Assembly: GCA_025175895.1 (NCBI GenBank)
Contig: CM046008.1
Coordinates: 26,925,255-26,989,254 of the forward strand
Direction: 5' to 3'
From: Wurfbainia villosa
Taxonomy: Eukaryota; Streptophyta; Magnoliopsida; Zingiberales; Zingiberaceae
Length of the DNA stretch: 64,000 nt
Part shown: positions 1-9,782 of the stretch, piece after piece
How positions within the stretch are numbered: the first letter of the stretch is position 1
Layout of the letters: each line of letters opens with the position of its first letter
Notes under the pieces: generated by a model
The model's input: only the letters and a program-made list of their open reading frames with translations
What the model was told of the DNA's origin: nothing
Databases searched by the model: none
Position numbers and translations under genes: made by a program

Positions 1-1496
1 AGCCTTAAGCTCCACTCAACCCATTTGGCCGGCCACCCCATGGGGTGTTTTATAGGATTTGAAAAACCTTTCATCTCCTATCACATTCAATGCAATCAAT
101 GACATTGAAAGATAATTAAACAAGGAGTTATCCTTCTTGTTTTGGCCGGCCACATGTGGAGAAAATCCAAGGGTCAAAACCCTTTGTCTCCTTCCAACTC
201 ATCAATCTTAGGTGGCATTCTTATGTGGCATGCTTAGGTGGCATGCTTATGTGGCATGCTTAGGTGGCATGCTTATGTGGCATTCATGGATGTTGAATTA
301 ATCTTATTAATTCAATAAGCTTATGTTATCATATTGAATTAATCTCATTAAATCAATAAGGTAACATATTGAATTAATCTTATTAAATCAATTAAGCTTA
401 GCATATTGAATTAATCTCATTAAATCAATAAGCTAAAATTCTCTTTAAGCTTAAAGTCTAAAAACCATTTTGTACTTAAGCTTATTCCCAAATTATTCTA
501 GTCAAACTAGAATGCACTAATTCTTATAATCATCATGCTCTTTATGTGTGACCCTATAGGCTCTCATAACATTGGCAGTGGATCTAAACTCTTTTAGATA
601 CACAAGCAATGAGCGGCATCTAGCAATACATCATTGCTACCCAAGTTACGAGATAAGTCAAGATCCGACTAACCTTTCCGTGACTACTATAATGTATGAC
701 CGTGTCCTTCTATCCTTGATATCAGATTTACCAATGAGGCATAGACCGTGTCATCCTCGATCAATCTATGTGTTTCTTGATCCCTGAGTAAACTTACTCA
801 ACCAAATGAGCTCAATATCTCATATTGACTCATTCGAGCATGGCCATGCATTTTAGTAGTTCCACTCAATCAAGGGGCCCACAGATATCACTCCCGTCAT
901 ATGAGAGGGATAGATCCCATCTACATCACTCACATCCCTCCGCATAATTTGTTATATACCCAGTAATCGCCTTTATGGTCCACCTTGTTACGGGTGATGT
1001 TTGACGATACCAAAGTACATTACTCCTTATGTAGGGAACCGTAGTGACTTCAGGTTTGAGGACTATTCATACCAATAGTCACATGAGAATGTTTATGACA
1101 CTCATATGACGATCCATGAAACTTTCTCATGGCGGGTCAGTTCAGTATATATTCTCTAATATATACCCATGTGTCAACTTGATATCATATATCCATGACT
1201 TGTGAGATCAAGTCATCAATTGACCTACATGCTAGTCTTTATGTATTAATATTGCCCTTGCATATTAATACTTGACTAGGAACATTTAGGAAAGTGTTCT
1301 CATGACCTCTCATAATCAATTCTGCCAATTGATGTGCTGTAGATAAGAACCTACTTTTCTAGGGCATTATTATATTTAATTTAGATGGCACAAGCAAGAT
1401 GTAAATATAATAACCAATCCTTTGCCTTTATAGAATATGATACAAAATGTTCCCTATTCAACCATCACATGATTGGTTCTAGGGCTATAACTAACA
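1..1496 (-). repeat. A1 3' LTR (partial)
   Basis: Near-identical to 6973-8456. It ends at CTATAACTAACA (the LTR start TGTTAGTTATAG on the element strand), directly followed by the complement of a polypurine tract. It holds GCATGC-type tandem repeats at about 209-290 and four AT-rich repeats at about 292-440. A promoter-type TATAAAA on the minus strand lies around 50-56, next to the palindrome ACCCCATGGGGT. Confidence 0.93.
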
Positions 1497-1509
1497 ATCT
1501 CCCACTAGC
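1497..1509 (-). promoter_or_regulatory. A1 polypurine tract
   Basis: On the element strand this reads GCTAGTGGGAGAT immediately before the LTR start TGTTAG. The same sequence precedes the 3' LTRs of A2 (33239-33250) and D (51071-51082). It is the expected plus-strand primer site for reverse transcription. Confidence 0.8.
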
Positions 1510-2000
1510 ACTAGTACCAATCACTATGATATCTAATACCTAGTGACCTAGTGTGACCATCATGCTTCCTCTGTACAAAGCCTTGGTCAATGGATCTGCG
1601 ATGTTAGCTTCTCCGACTATGCAGATATCCTCACATCTCCTCTATCGATGATCTCTCGAATGAGATGGAAGCGCCGCAATATGTGTTTGGTCCGCTGATG
1701 TGATCGAGGTTTCTTAGCCTGTGCAATAGCCCCATTGTTGTCACAATAGAGGTCTATTTGATCTGCAATGCTAGGAACTACTCCAAGTTCACTGATGAAC
1801 TTGCGAGCCAAACGACCTCCTTTTGCATCCGATGCGACAATATACTCGCTTCGCTGTGTAGAATCGACAAGCGTGTCTGCTTTGAACTCTTCGACTCACG
1901 GCTCCACCATTCGAGGCAAAACACGTACCCGATTGCGATCTATAGTCATCCTTATGCATTTTGGAAGCTTGCATCACTTTGTAACCCTTCTGATTAGCTC
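1510..2000 (-). pseudogene. A1 RNase H remnant
   Basis: The minus-strand reading near 1617-1811 gives a copia RNase H C-terminal part with the motif YCDNNGAIAQAK, followed by a histidine-rich stretch (RTKHILRRFHLIREII). The upstream reading (1789-1977) carries the glycine-rich FCLNGGA-type segment in another frame (seen as CFASNGGAVS). RNase H normally removes the RNA strand during element replication. At least two frameshifts separate the pieces. A2 shares the unusual deletions that turn the usual AAKEVVWLRKF motif into a KGGRLARKF-like reading, which points to a common degraded ancestor. Confidence 0.8.
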
Positions 2001-2990
2001 CTCATTGCCTCGAATATCGGGAAATATTCTTTCGTTCTTCGTAAGTATTTAAGAATATTTTTTGGCTATCGATGACTTTCACTGGATCATTGTATCTACT
2101 CGTCATGCTCAAAGCATCGAGGCGTCGGAGCAGTACAAAGCATGGCGTACATGATAGACCCTATAGCGGATGCATAAGGGATCTTATCCATGCGATCTCT
2201 CTCCTCCTTAGAAGAGGACATTGAGTCTTGAAAGACTCACACCATGTGATAAAGCGAAATCCTTTCTTGGAATTTTGCATAGCAAAGCGATCTAGCACTT
2301 TATCGATGTATGTACTCGACTTAGGCCAAGTAATCTTTTAGATCTATCTCTATAGATCTTGATGCCTAAAATATGGCGGCTTCACCTAAGTCTTTCATCG
2401 AGAAACAATTCCTAACCACATCTTCAGTGGGTGAGAATATCATTTCCGATAAAGTATGTCATCTACATACAAGACAAGAAATACAACTATGCTCCACTAT
2501 TTCTCTTGTAGACACAAGGTTCATCTTCATTCTTGATGAAACCAAACTCCTTGATTGCATCATCGAATCGAAGATTCCGCTTTCGAGGCTTGCTTTAGTC
2601 CATAAATGGACCTTTGCGGTTTACATACCTTTCGGGATGCTTTGGATCTTCAAAACCCTCGGTGTGTCATGTACACATCCTCGAGTAGCTTTCCATTGAG
2701 CGGTTTTGACATCCATCTGCCAGATCTCATAATCGTAGTAGTGATAGCAAGTATGATCCGAATGGATTTAAGCATCGCAACTGGTGAAAAGGTTTCATCA
2801 TAGTCAATACCATGAATTTGTTTGAATCCTTTAGCCACCAATCTACCTTTATAGGTATGCTTATTACCATCAATGTCAGTCTTTACTTTAAAGACCCACT
2901 TACACCCAATAGGTTTTCCTTGGTGGATCAACCAAAGTCCATACTTGGTTAGTGTACATGGATTCCATTTGGATCTCATGGCCTCTAGCC
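2001..2990 (-). pseudogene. A1 reverse transcriptase remnant
   Basis: The minus-strand reading at 2650-2979 gives the RT N-terminal block (IGCKWVFKVKTDIDG, LVAKGFKQIHGIDYDETFSP), the strongest copia RT signature. Downstream blocks at 2000-2650 (fingers/palm, the LGIKIYRDRS region near 2350, the TRPDVSYALS region near 2110) are recognisable only in pieces, with several small deletions compared with A2. The region just left of the YVDD site (2440-2480) is damaged. This copy cannot make an active enzyme. Confidence 0.83.
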
Positions 2991-4110
2991 ATTTCTCGAA
3001 TCTGGGCTCATCATAGCTTCTTGATAGGATGTAGGCTCGTCAAGATCGACAAGCAATACTTCACCGTTGTCGGTCAAGAGAAAAGAATATCTCTCGGGTT
3101 GACGGATCCTATCGGATCTATGAAGAGGTTGGTCTACTTGAGCAGTGTTTGCTCCACAACTCTTTGGGCAACAATTTCCTCATCCACAACACTTTGTGGT
3201 GCCTGTTCATTTTCCATGACCTTGAGTATTATCTTCATCACAGATTTCTTCAAGATGAATTTGACTCCCACTAGTTTTTCTAGAAATAAATTCTCTTTCT
3301 AGAAAGACAGCATTTCTGGCAACAAACACCTTGCCATGTGTGGGATTGTAAAAGTAATATCCCTTAGTTTCCTTGGGATATCCTACAAAATAACACTTAT
3401 CGATTTGGGTCCTAGTTTATACGAGACTTGGCGTCTAACATAAGCTTCACAACCCCAAATCTTTATAAAAGACATTTTGGGACTCTTCGATCCATAGCGT
3501 GTATGGTGTCTTTTCTACGGCTTTTGATGGGGCCGCGATTAAGTGTAAGCGGTGTCTCTAGAGCTAAACCCCAAAGAGTAGGTAGATCGATCGGCTCATC
3601 ATTGATCGTACCATATCTAATAAATCACGATTTCTCCTTTCGGATACACCCATTCCATTGTGGTGTTCGGTGGAGTGAGTTGGGATATTATCCACACTCG
3701 GCCGGTGATCACGAAATTCTTGACTAAGGTATTCACCACCTCGATCGATCGAAGTAGCTTAATCGCTTACCAAGTTGGTTTTGTACTTCATTCTTGAATT
3801 CTTTGAACTTTTCAAAGTTACGACTTATCTCATCAAATATAAGTAGCGAATCTACTCGTATCATCGGTGAAAGTAATAAAGTACTTATAGCCTCCTCGGC
3901 CGACATTGAAAGGGCCACATACATCGGTATGTATGAGTCCTAACAAGTCCGTCGCTCTCTCTGCCATGTCCACTAAATGGAGTTTTAGTCATCTTTCCTA
4001 AAAGACAAGATTCGCATATCTCATATGATTCAAAATCAAATGAGTCAATAATCCATCTTTATTGAGTTGGGATATGCGTTTTCATTTATGTGACCTAGCG
4101 TGATGCGAGA
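2991..4110 (-). pseudogene. A1 integrase remnant
   Basis: Colinear with the integrase of A2 (30590-31690) when read on the minus strand. Recognisable blocks include the GYYFYNP region near 3340-3370, the WGCEAYV region near 3430-3470 and the FEKFKEFKNEVQNQLGKR segment near 3770-3820. The catalytic core is broken by many 1-3 base deletions; the RSDRGGEY block near 3735-3765 is altered. No open frame exceeds about 65 codons. Confidence 0.8.
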
Positions 4111-4560
4111 GATATGTTTGGTTCAAATTATTCGATTTGAACCGTTTAGTATTTACGTTATAAATTGAGTTTTCTAAATCTAGAACATAGAGACCATTCA
4201 TAAGTGGTGCATTACAATAGAACATTTCATTCAAATAAATGGAACAACATTTGTCCTTTATTATAAAAGAAGTTTTCTTGTCTAAACAAGATATAGAGAT
4301 TATGTTCTTTGTTAATGCGGTACATAAAAGCACTCCTCTAGTTCTAAGATAAGCCCGGTGGGCAAAGACAAAGAATATGTTCCTCTGACTCTGGACAACT
4401 TTTGCGCCATTGCCTACTCGTAGGTCCACTTTGCCTTTTGCCATTAGTCTACTATTTCTCAGTCCCTGCACATTAGTACAAATGTGAGTTGCACATCCGG
4501 TATCTAATACCCATGTAGAAGAAATAGATAGATCAACTTCTATAAGCGTGTATACACAGG
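4111..4560 (-). pseudogene. A1 protease and pre-integrase remnant
   Basis: An open minus-strand frame (4082-4471) corresponds to the protease C-terminus and the GAG-pre-integrase segment (GLRNSRLMAKGKVDLRVGNG ... MNGLYVLDLEN). Just upstream, 4479-4518 reads VLDTGCATHICTN, so the aspartic protease D-T-G catalytic triplet is still present. A frame break lies within the segment around 4370, where the A2 equivalent continues with AVAVGTYSL. In a working element this protease would cleave the gag-pol polyprotein. Confidence 0.8.
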
Positions 4561-5372
4561 CGAAGTCCCACTTCTTTTATTCTTTACTTCCTCAAGGTAG
4601 ACTTTGCGATTCACTTCCGGTGTCGATCTTACAATGGAAACAGTCCCCTTCCTTAGGTACTTTACCTTTACCCTTTGAAGTGGATGAATTGGCCTTGCCT
4701 TTGGCTTGGGTCTTACCCTTGCCTTTGCGCTTACCTTTGCCTTTCTTGACCATTAGTACATTACTAACTTTCTTTTTGAGATTCGGTTGTGATTCTTAAC
4801 ATCTTTGAGAATCTCGAGCAAAGGTTTATCAATTTCATTCATGTTATAATTCATGGCGAATTGATTATATGCTTCGGCAGCGATTGCGAGATAACATCGG
4901 TTACCAATTCTTGGCTCAATGGAAAACCTAGTCTTTCAAGGTTCTCAACATACCCAATCATTTTAAGTACATGAGTTCCTACAGGTGTTCCTTCTTGCAT
5001 CTTGCATGCAAAAAGAGCCTTAGACACTTCAAAACGCTCGTGCCTAGCTTGTCCTTGATATAGTTGTTTTAAATGCTCAACCATATCATAGGCATCCATG
5101 TTCTCATGTTGCTTACAGGCTCGAGTTCATGGTGGCAAGCATAAGACATGACACATCTAATGCGTCATCTTGATGCTTCTTATAAGCATCCTTTTCAAAG
5201 ACAGTGGCGCAGGCGGTGTTTCAGGGATAGACTGCTCTAGGACATACAGTTTAAGTTCTAGCTTGAGGATAATCCTCAAGTTCCTATACCAGTCTAGAAA
5301 GTTAGCTCCATTGATCTTGTCTTTCTCAAGGATAGATTAAAATTTGAGTGGGTGTGTCGTGTAAGATGACAT
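4561..5372 (-). pseudogene. A1 gag remnant
   Basis: The presumed start is ATG at 5372-5370, at the same place relative to the leader as in A2 and D. A TAA follows at codon 12 (5339-5337), then EKDK-type gag sequence, a frame break, and the conserved capsid part (5099-4851: MDAYDMVEHLKQLYQGQARH, GTPVGTHVLKMIGYVENLER). A lysine-rich tail (4700-4760) leads to a zinc knuckle region (about 4600-4640) where only CFHC of the CCHC motif remains. Capsid and nucleocapsid functions are therefore lost. Confidence 0.82.
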
Positions 5373-6550
5373 GTTGATCTACAACATTAAAATGCAAAAA
5401 TAAGTATCATAACTAAGTCATTTAATTAGGCCTTTAATTAAATGAGGCTCCCACTAAATTCTCATAGATTTGATATGAGCGAATTATTGATGTAGGCAAA
5501 CACATTTTGCTTACATAATTAGCTGGAATTTATCTATAAATTTATATGTGATCAAGATCCACATCATAATTCGTCTTGAGTTAGCTTTGGCTAATAGCCC
5601 AAGACGTAGTATGATTAGTTATGCAATCTTTTGCCAATTACATCTGATGTAACTCTTTAATAGCTTTGGTTAAGTTTAGATTAGTTTAGTGCTTATTCCT
5701 AAACCGGCTTCGGTGTGGCGAGGCCTGAGGCCTTCTTTGATATCAGACAACAACCACTTCTAAGACAAAGTCGATGTTGAAATCACACAAAACTAATTTT
5801 AAAACTTATGTTCAAAGCTAATATATGCCTCTACTTTCTTAATTAAGTCTTAACCAAGTTTGATAGCGGGACATCACGATTGTCCACTCGCACTCTTCAA
5901 GATAAAATGCATTGCTTTGCTTTGGCAAACCCAATAACAAATGATCGAGAAGTAGTGAGTACCAAACTTTGGTAGGCATATCGTTTAGACTTATTAAGAA
6001 ATAAACTTAAACATGCATCACATACATATTAGCATACATCACATATAAGCTAAATTAACATGCATCACATACATATTAGCATACTAAGCGTGTCATGGTT
6101 ATGGCCCTAATTCTACAATCTTCTCAAGCCAATGAGAAGATTGATTGTCAACCTAGCGATAGCATCTTCTCCCAAGTGCTTCCTTTTGGATGTAGAGTGT
6201 AGTTGACTTCATACTTTTAACATCATCTACCAATGGACTCTCCATCTTTATTTTGTATATTACAAAGGAGAAATACTCGAGTTACATTCAGTCTAAAACT
6301 AATTTTACAACAAGATTTTAGGAGAAAGGCACGACTCGCTGGCTGTATTAAGAATTACAACACACATTCACAAACTTTTTGGGACTAGGCCATAACCATG
6401 CACCATGTCATTTTTAACTTTTAAAAGACATCGGATATTTTATTATATTTGAAAAATTGCTAATGCAATTATCAACTCATAATAAAATTTATCCTACTTC
6501 TATATCATATATAAAATAGAAAGACTATTTTTATCACGATCTTTATAAGT
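5373..6550 (-). other. A1 untranslated leader
   Basis: About 1.2 kb between primer binding site and gag start with no open frame worth calling. It matches the A2 leader (26271-27462) along its length. It includes ATG-rich repeats near 6000-6090 (the GTATGTGATGCATG pattern in reverse) and a stem-loop at 5572-5606. Confidence 0.75.
5572..5606 (-). promoter_or_regulatory. Leader stem-loop (A1 copy)
   Basis: The arms CGTCTTG and CAAGACG are perfectly complementary. Inside lies a second small pair GGCT/AGCC around AAT. The same segment recurs in the leaders of A2 and D. Role unknown; position in the leader would suit packaging or dimerisation, which is inference. Confidence 0.5.
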
Positions 6551-6563
6551 GGCTCTAATACCC
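6551..6563 (-). promoter_or_regulatory. A1 primer binding site
   Basis: The element strand reads GGTATTAGAGCC, one mismatch from the GGTATCAGAGCC complementary to the 3' end of plant initiator tRNA-Met. It lies 2 bases inside the 5' LTR. Confidence 0.8.
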
Positions 6564-7019
6564 ATTGTTGTGATCTCTTTATGCAAAATAGCATATGCGC
6601 AACGGAAAAATTAGGATCCCTTCCAAGTGATCCTTGCGAAAGAAAAACTCGTACAAAAATAAATTTCTCAAAAGAAAACCTATCTTATAGGAGAGTTCTA
6701 CCTTTGTTGTGTGCCCTTTGCAATCCCGCTTTTCCTTGGATGTGTTGGATCTTTTAGCACGTTCAAATGTCCGTGCCTCTATATGTATCCACACGAGCAA
6801 GCTCTTGTCTCACAAAAGAAAACTAGAAGATCTCTCCTTTACTTCTTGCTAGAGAAATCCCTAAAGGAGAGGAAGGTAGGGAAGAAGGGAAAGGAAGAAG
6901 AAGACTACTCTTCTTGCTAGCTTACACTCACAAAACCACACAACAAAAGCCTCTCCCACCAAGCTCTCACCAAGCCTTAAGCTCCACTCAACCCATTTGG
7001 CCGGCCACCCCATGGGGTG

Positions 7020-7026
7020 TTTTATA
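7020..7026 (-). promoter_or_regulatory. A1 LTR TATA box
   Basis: TATAAAA on the minus strand, followed downstream by the palindromes ACCCCATGGGGT and GGCCGGCC. The same arrangement is present in A2. This is the probable promoter for genomic RNA. Confidence 0.6.
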
Positions 7027-8040
7027 GGATTTGAAAAACCTTTCATCTCCTATCACATTCAATGCAATCAATGGCATTGAAAGATAATTAAACAAGGAGT
7101 TATCCTCCTTGTTTTGGCCGGCCACATGTGGAGGAAATCCAAGGGACAAAACCCCTTGTCTCCTTCCAACTCATCAAGCTTAGGTGGCATTCTTATGTGG
7201 CATGCTTAGGTGGCATGCTTAGGTGGCATGCTTATGTGGCATTCATGGATGTTGAATTAATCTTATTAATTCAATAAGCTTATGTTATCATATTGAATTA
7301 ATCTCATTAAATCAATAAGGTAACATATTGAATTAATCTTATTAAATCAATTAAGCTTAGCATATTGAATTAATCTCATTAAATCAATAAGCTAAAATTC
7401 TCTTTAAGCTTAAAGTCCAAAAACCATTTTGTACTTAAGCTTATTCCCAAATTATTCTAGTCAAACTAGAATGCACTAATTCTTCTAATCATCATGCTCT
7501 TTGTGTGTGACCCTATAGGCTCTCATAACGTTGGCAGTGGATCTAAACTCTTTTAGATACACAAGCAATGAGCGGCATCTAGCAATACATCATTGCTACC
7601 CAAGTTACGAGATAAGTCAAGATCCAACTAACCTTTCCGTGACTACTATAATGTATGACCGTGTCCTTCTATCCTTCATATCAGATTGACCAATGAGGCA
7701 TAGACCGTGTCATCCTCGATCAATCTATGTGTTTCTTGATCCCTGAGTAAACTAACTCAAACAAATGAGCTCAATATCTCATATTGACTCATTCGAGCAT
7801 GGCCATGCGTTTTAGTAGTTCCACTCAATCAAGGGGCCCACAGATATCACTCCCATCATATGGGAGGGATAGATCCCATCTACATCACTCACATCCCTCC
7901 GCATAATTTGTTATATACCCAGTAATCGCCTTTATGGTCCACCCTGTTACGGGTGACGTTTGACGATACCAAAGTACATAACTCCTTATGTAGGGAACCG
8001 TAGTGACTTCAGGTTTGAGGACTATTCATACCAATAGTCA

Positions 8041-8090
8041 CATGAGAAAGTTTATGACACTCATATGACGATCCATGAAACTTTCTCATG
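8041..8090 (-). promoter_or_regulatory. Inverted repeat in A LTR core
   Basis: CATGAGAAAGTTT (8041-8053) and AAACTTTCTCATG (8078-8090) are perfect inverted arms around a 24-base loop. They lie upstream of the TATA box, in the U3 part. Equivalents occur in every A, F and G LTR here, and in damaged form in D. Confidence 0.7.
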
Positions 8091-8456
8091 GCGGGTCAGT
8101 TCAGTATATATTCTCTAATATATACCCATGTGTCAACTTGATATCAAATATCCATGACTTGTGAGATCAAGTCATCAATTGACCTACATGCTAGTCTTTA
8201 TGTATTAATATTGCCCTTGCATATTAATACTTGACTAGGAACATTTAGGAAAGTGTTCTCTACAGCCTCTCATAATCAATTCTGCCAATTGATGTGCTGT
8301 AGATAAGAACCTACTTTTCTAGGGCATTATTATATTTAATTTAGCTGGCACAAGCAAGATGTAAATATAATAACCAATCCTTTGCCTTTATAGAATATGA
8401 TACAAAATGTTCCCTATTCAACCATCACATGATTGGTTCTAGGGCTATAACTAACA

Positions 8457-9176
8457 ATTTTCTCCCCGTGTTTAAGATCTCGAATGTCCATCAATTAATT
8501 AATGTACTGACCATTAATTAATCAACATCTAACTCCATGAGTAGTACCACTCAACCTTTTCATAATGCCAGACCAAGTCCACCTGCAGGGTTTACATGAT
8601 GAACCTTTTGAGCTCCTCAATGGGACATCATCATCCTAATATATAGGATACGGTTTCCTCCTATAATCAACGACACACCATATAATCCATATCATCTCCC
8701 AACTTATCGAGCCTATTGATTTATTCTATAAATCTCCCCCATTGGTAAATCAAAGAGATGAATACTAAGTTTATGTGCCCGTTATTATATCGGGATTAAG
8801 AGCATGTACTAAATAATATATGAGGTCCGATTCGATTATGTTGTCAGCAATAAATCGAATCACCTCTAAGTCGGTCCTGCTCAATACACAAAAGTGCACT
8901 AGTGTGATTCTATGGTCAAGACAAACCAATACCAAATCACACTGCAACCATTCCGATGGTTTGTCCAAAGTCATCTCAGTTGTGAGCCTTTACTTATACT
9001 TTACAAGGAGCTGATAACATGATCTCCCGTGTGACACCATACACCATGTTATCTACAATGTAATGTATTAGACAATATTGCATAACAATAAAAATATGAA
9101 AATAATGATCATGTGATTCTTATTTCAAATAAAGATATTCATACAAAAGATAGACTTTTCAGTATACATCCCTACA
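8457..9176 (-). repeat. Family-B LTR fragment B0
   Basis: Matches the right-hand 720 bp of the complete B LTRs (for example 13377-14096), ending in the typical CATCCCTACA. Its left part was separated by insertion of A1 and lies beyond the window. Nothing follows that resembles a polypurine tract, so this is the outer edge of a 5' LTR or of a solo LTR. Confidence 0.88.
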
Positions 9177-9374
9177 CTTGTCAGGTGGTGTCCACCTGTA
9201 TGTTTTTAGTATGTATGTTGTGGGTATGTGGTTTATATTTCTGCTATGATTGATATATTTATAATTTGTTGTTGTTGTGGCCCAATGGGCCTTGTATTAA
9301 CCCGAAATATTGCCACATACAGGGGAGATGTTGTCCGTTTGATTTTTTGCACAGCATACTCTTGGGGCATGACA
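9177..9374 (-). repeat. Gypsy-like LTR end fragment J1
   Basis: The segment ending GGGGCATGACA resembles 54020-54154 (ending GGGGCGTGACA). Shared blocks include GTTGTGGCC, GGGAGAT.TTGTCC and GCATACTCT. On the minus strand this is an LTR start of the type TGTCACGCCCC, common in plant Ty3/gypsy elements. Only about 200 bp remain. Confidence 0.5.
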
Positions 9375-9677
9375 CAGTGAGTACCAAATGCTTGGATGAA
9401 CCAAGGAGCACAACATGTGTCAGTCTCATAGATTTGGTGACGTCTAATCTCATCAATTCATGACTAGGGATAGTTTCAATACTTACTTAATTACAAATTA
9501 TAAGATACCCACTAATTGTGATCCAATCATAATTTCTTTCATGATATGTATCGTAGTGTGGACTTTGGTAAATGAATTTAAGATTCAATGACATACACAA
9601 CAAGCATACATCCAAATAGTGAATTTATTAATAAAACTTCTAAGGTGGTTGCCTTAAGACATCTCTCAAAACTAACA
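9375..9677 (-). repeat. E 3' LTR remnant
   Basis: About 300 bp ending AAACTAACA, followed by TACTCCCACATGA (complement of a polypurine tract). It is clearly related to the right end of solo LTR C (36330-36636): shared blocks include GCTTGGAT, GTGATCCAATCA, AATAGTGAAT and TTGCCTTA. The rest of this LTR is missing or unrecognisable. Confidence 0.65.
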
Positions 9678-9782
9678 TACTCCCACATGACCCACAACCA
9701 ATCGTCTTAGTATCTTATACCATAGGCCTTTATATGTCTCTCAAACTTTTCTTGAGGTTGAGGCTTTGTTAAAGGATTCGCT
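9678..9782 (-). pseudogene. E RNase H C-terminal tail
   Basis: On the minus strand this reads a DPLTKP-like segment followed by EKFERH, the usual end of a copia polyprotein, just before the polypurine tract and LTR. It is cut at 9782 by insertion of B2 and continues at 39802. Confidence 0.65.

Larger units (their letters stand above)
1..8456 (-). mobile_element. Copia element A1 (Ty1/copia, left end outside window)
   Basis: Reading right to left: 5' LTR 6566-8456, primer binding site, 1.2-kb leader, gag, protease, integrase, reverse transcriptase, RNase H, polypurine tract, and a 3' LTR cut by the window start. Base 1 corresponds to base 6973 of the right LTR, so about 407 bp of the left LTR lie outside. 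The right flank (ATTTTCTCC...) is the middle of a family-B LTR, whose intact copies read GTACATTTTCTCC, so A1 inserted into a B LTR; the expected target duplication is ATTTT. The interior is riddled with small frame-breaking indels, so the element cannot encode its own proteins. Copia assignment rests on domain order (integrase before RT); lineage within copia is not certain. Confidence 0.93.
6566..8456 (-). repeat. A1 5' LTR
   Basis: A 1891-bp repeat bounded by TGTTGTGATC...CTAACA on the plus strand (TG...CA on both strands) and matching 1-1496 over the shared part. It carries the GCATGC-type tandem repeats (about 7182-7245), a TATA box, the shared LTR core with an inverted repeat (8041-8090), and purine/pyrimidine-rich tracts near 6860-6920. 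Confidence 0.95.

Noticed and set aside
3000..5000. Dense 1-3 base deletions in A1 as a sign of poor consensus sequence
   Set aside because: Possible, but other elements in the window do not show the same density and some deletions are shared with A2, so ordinary decay is at least as likely; reads would be needed.
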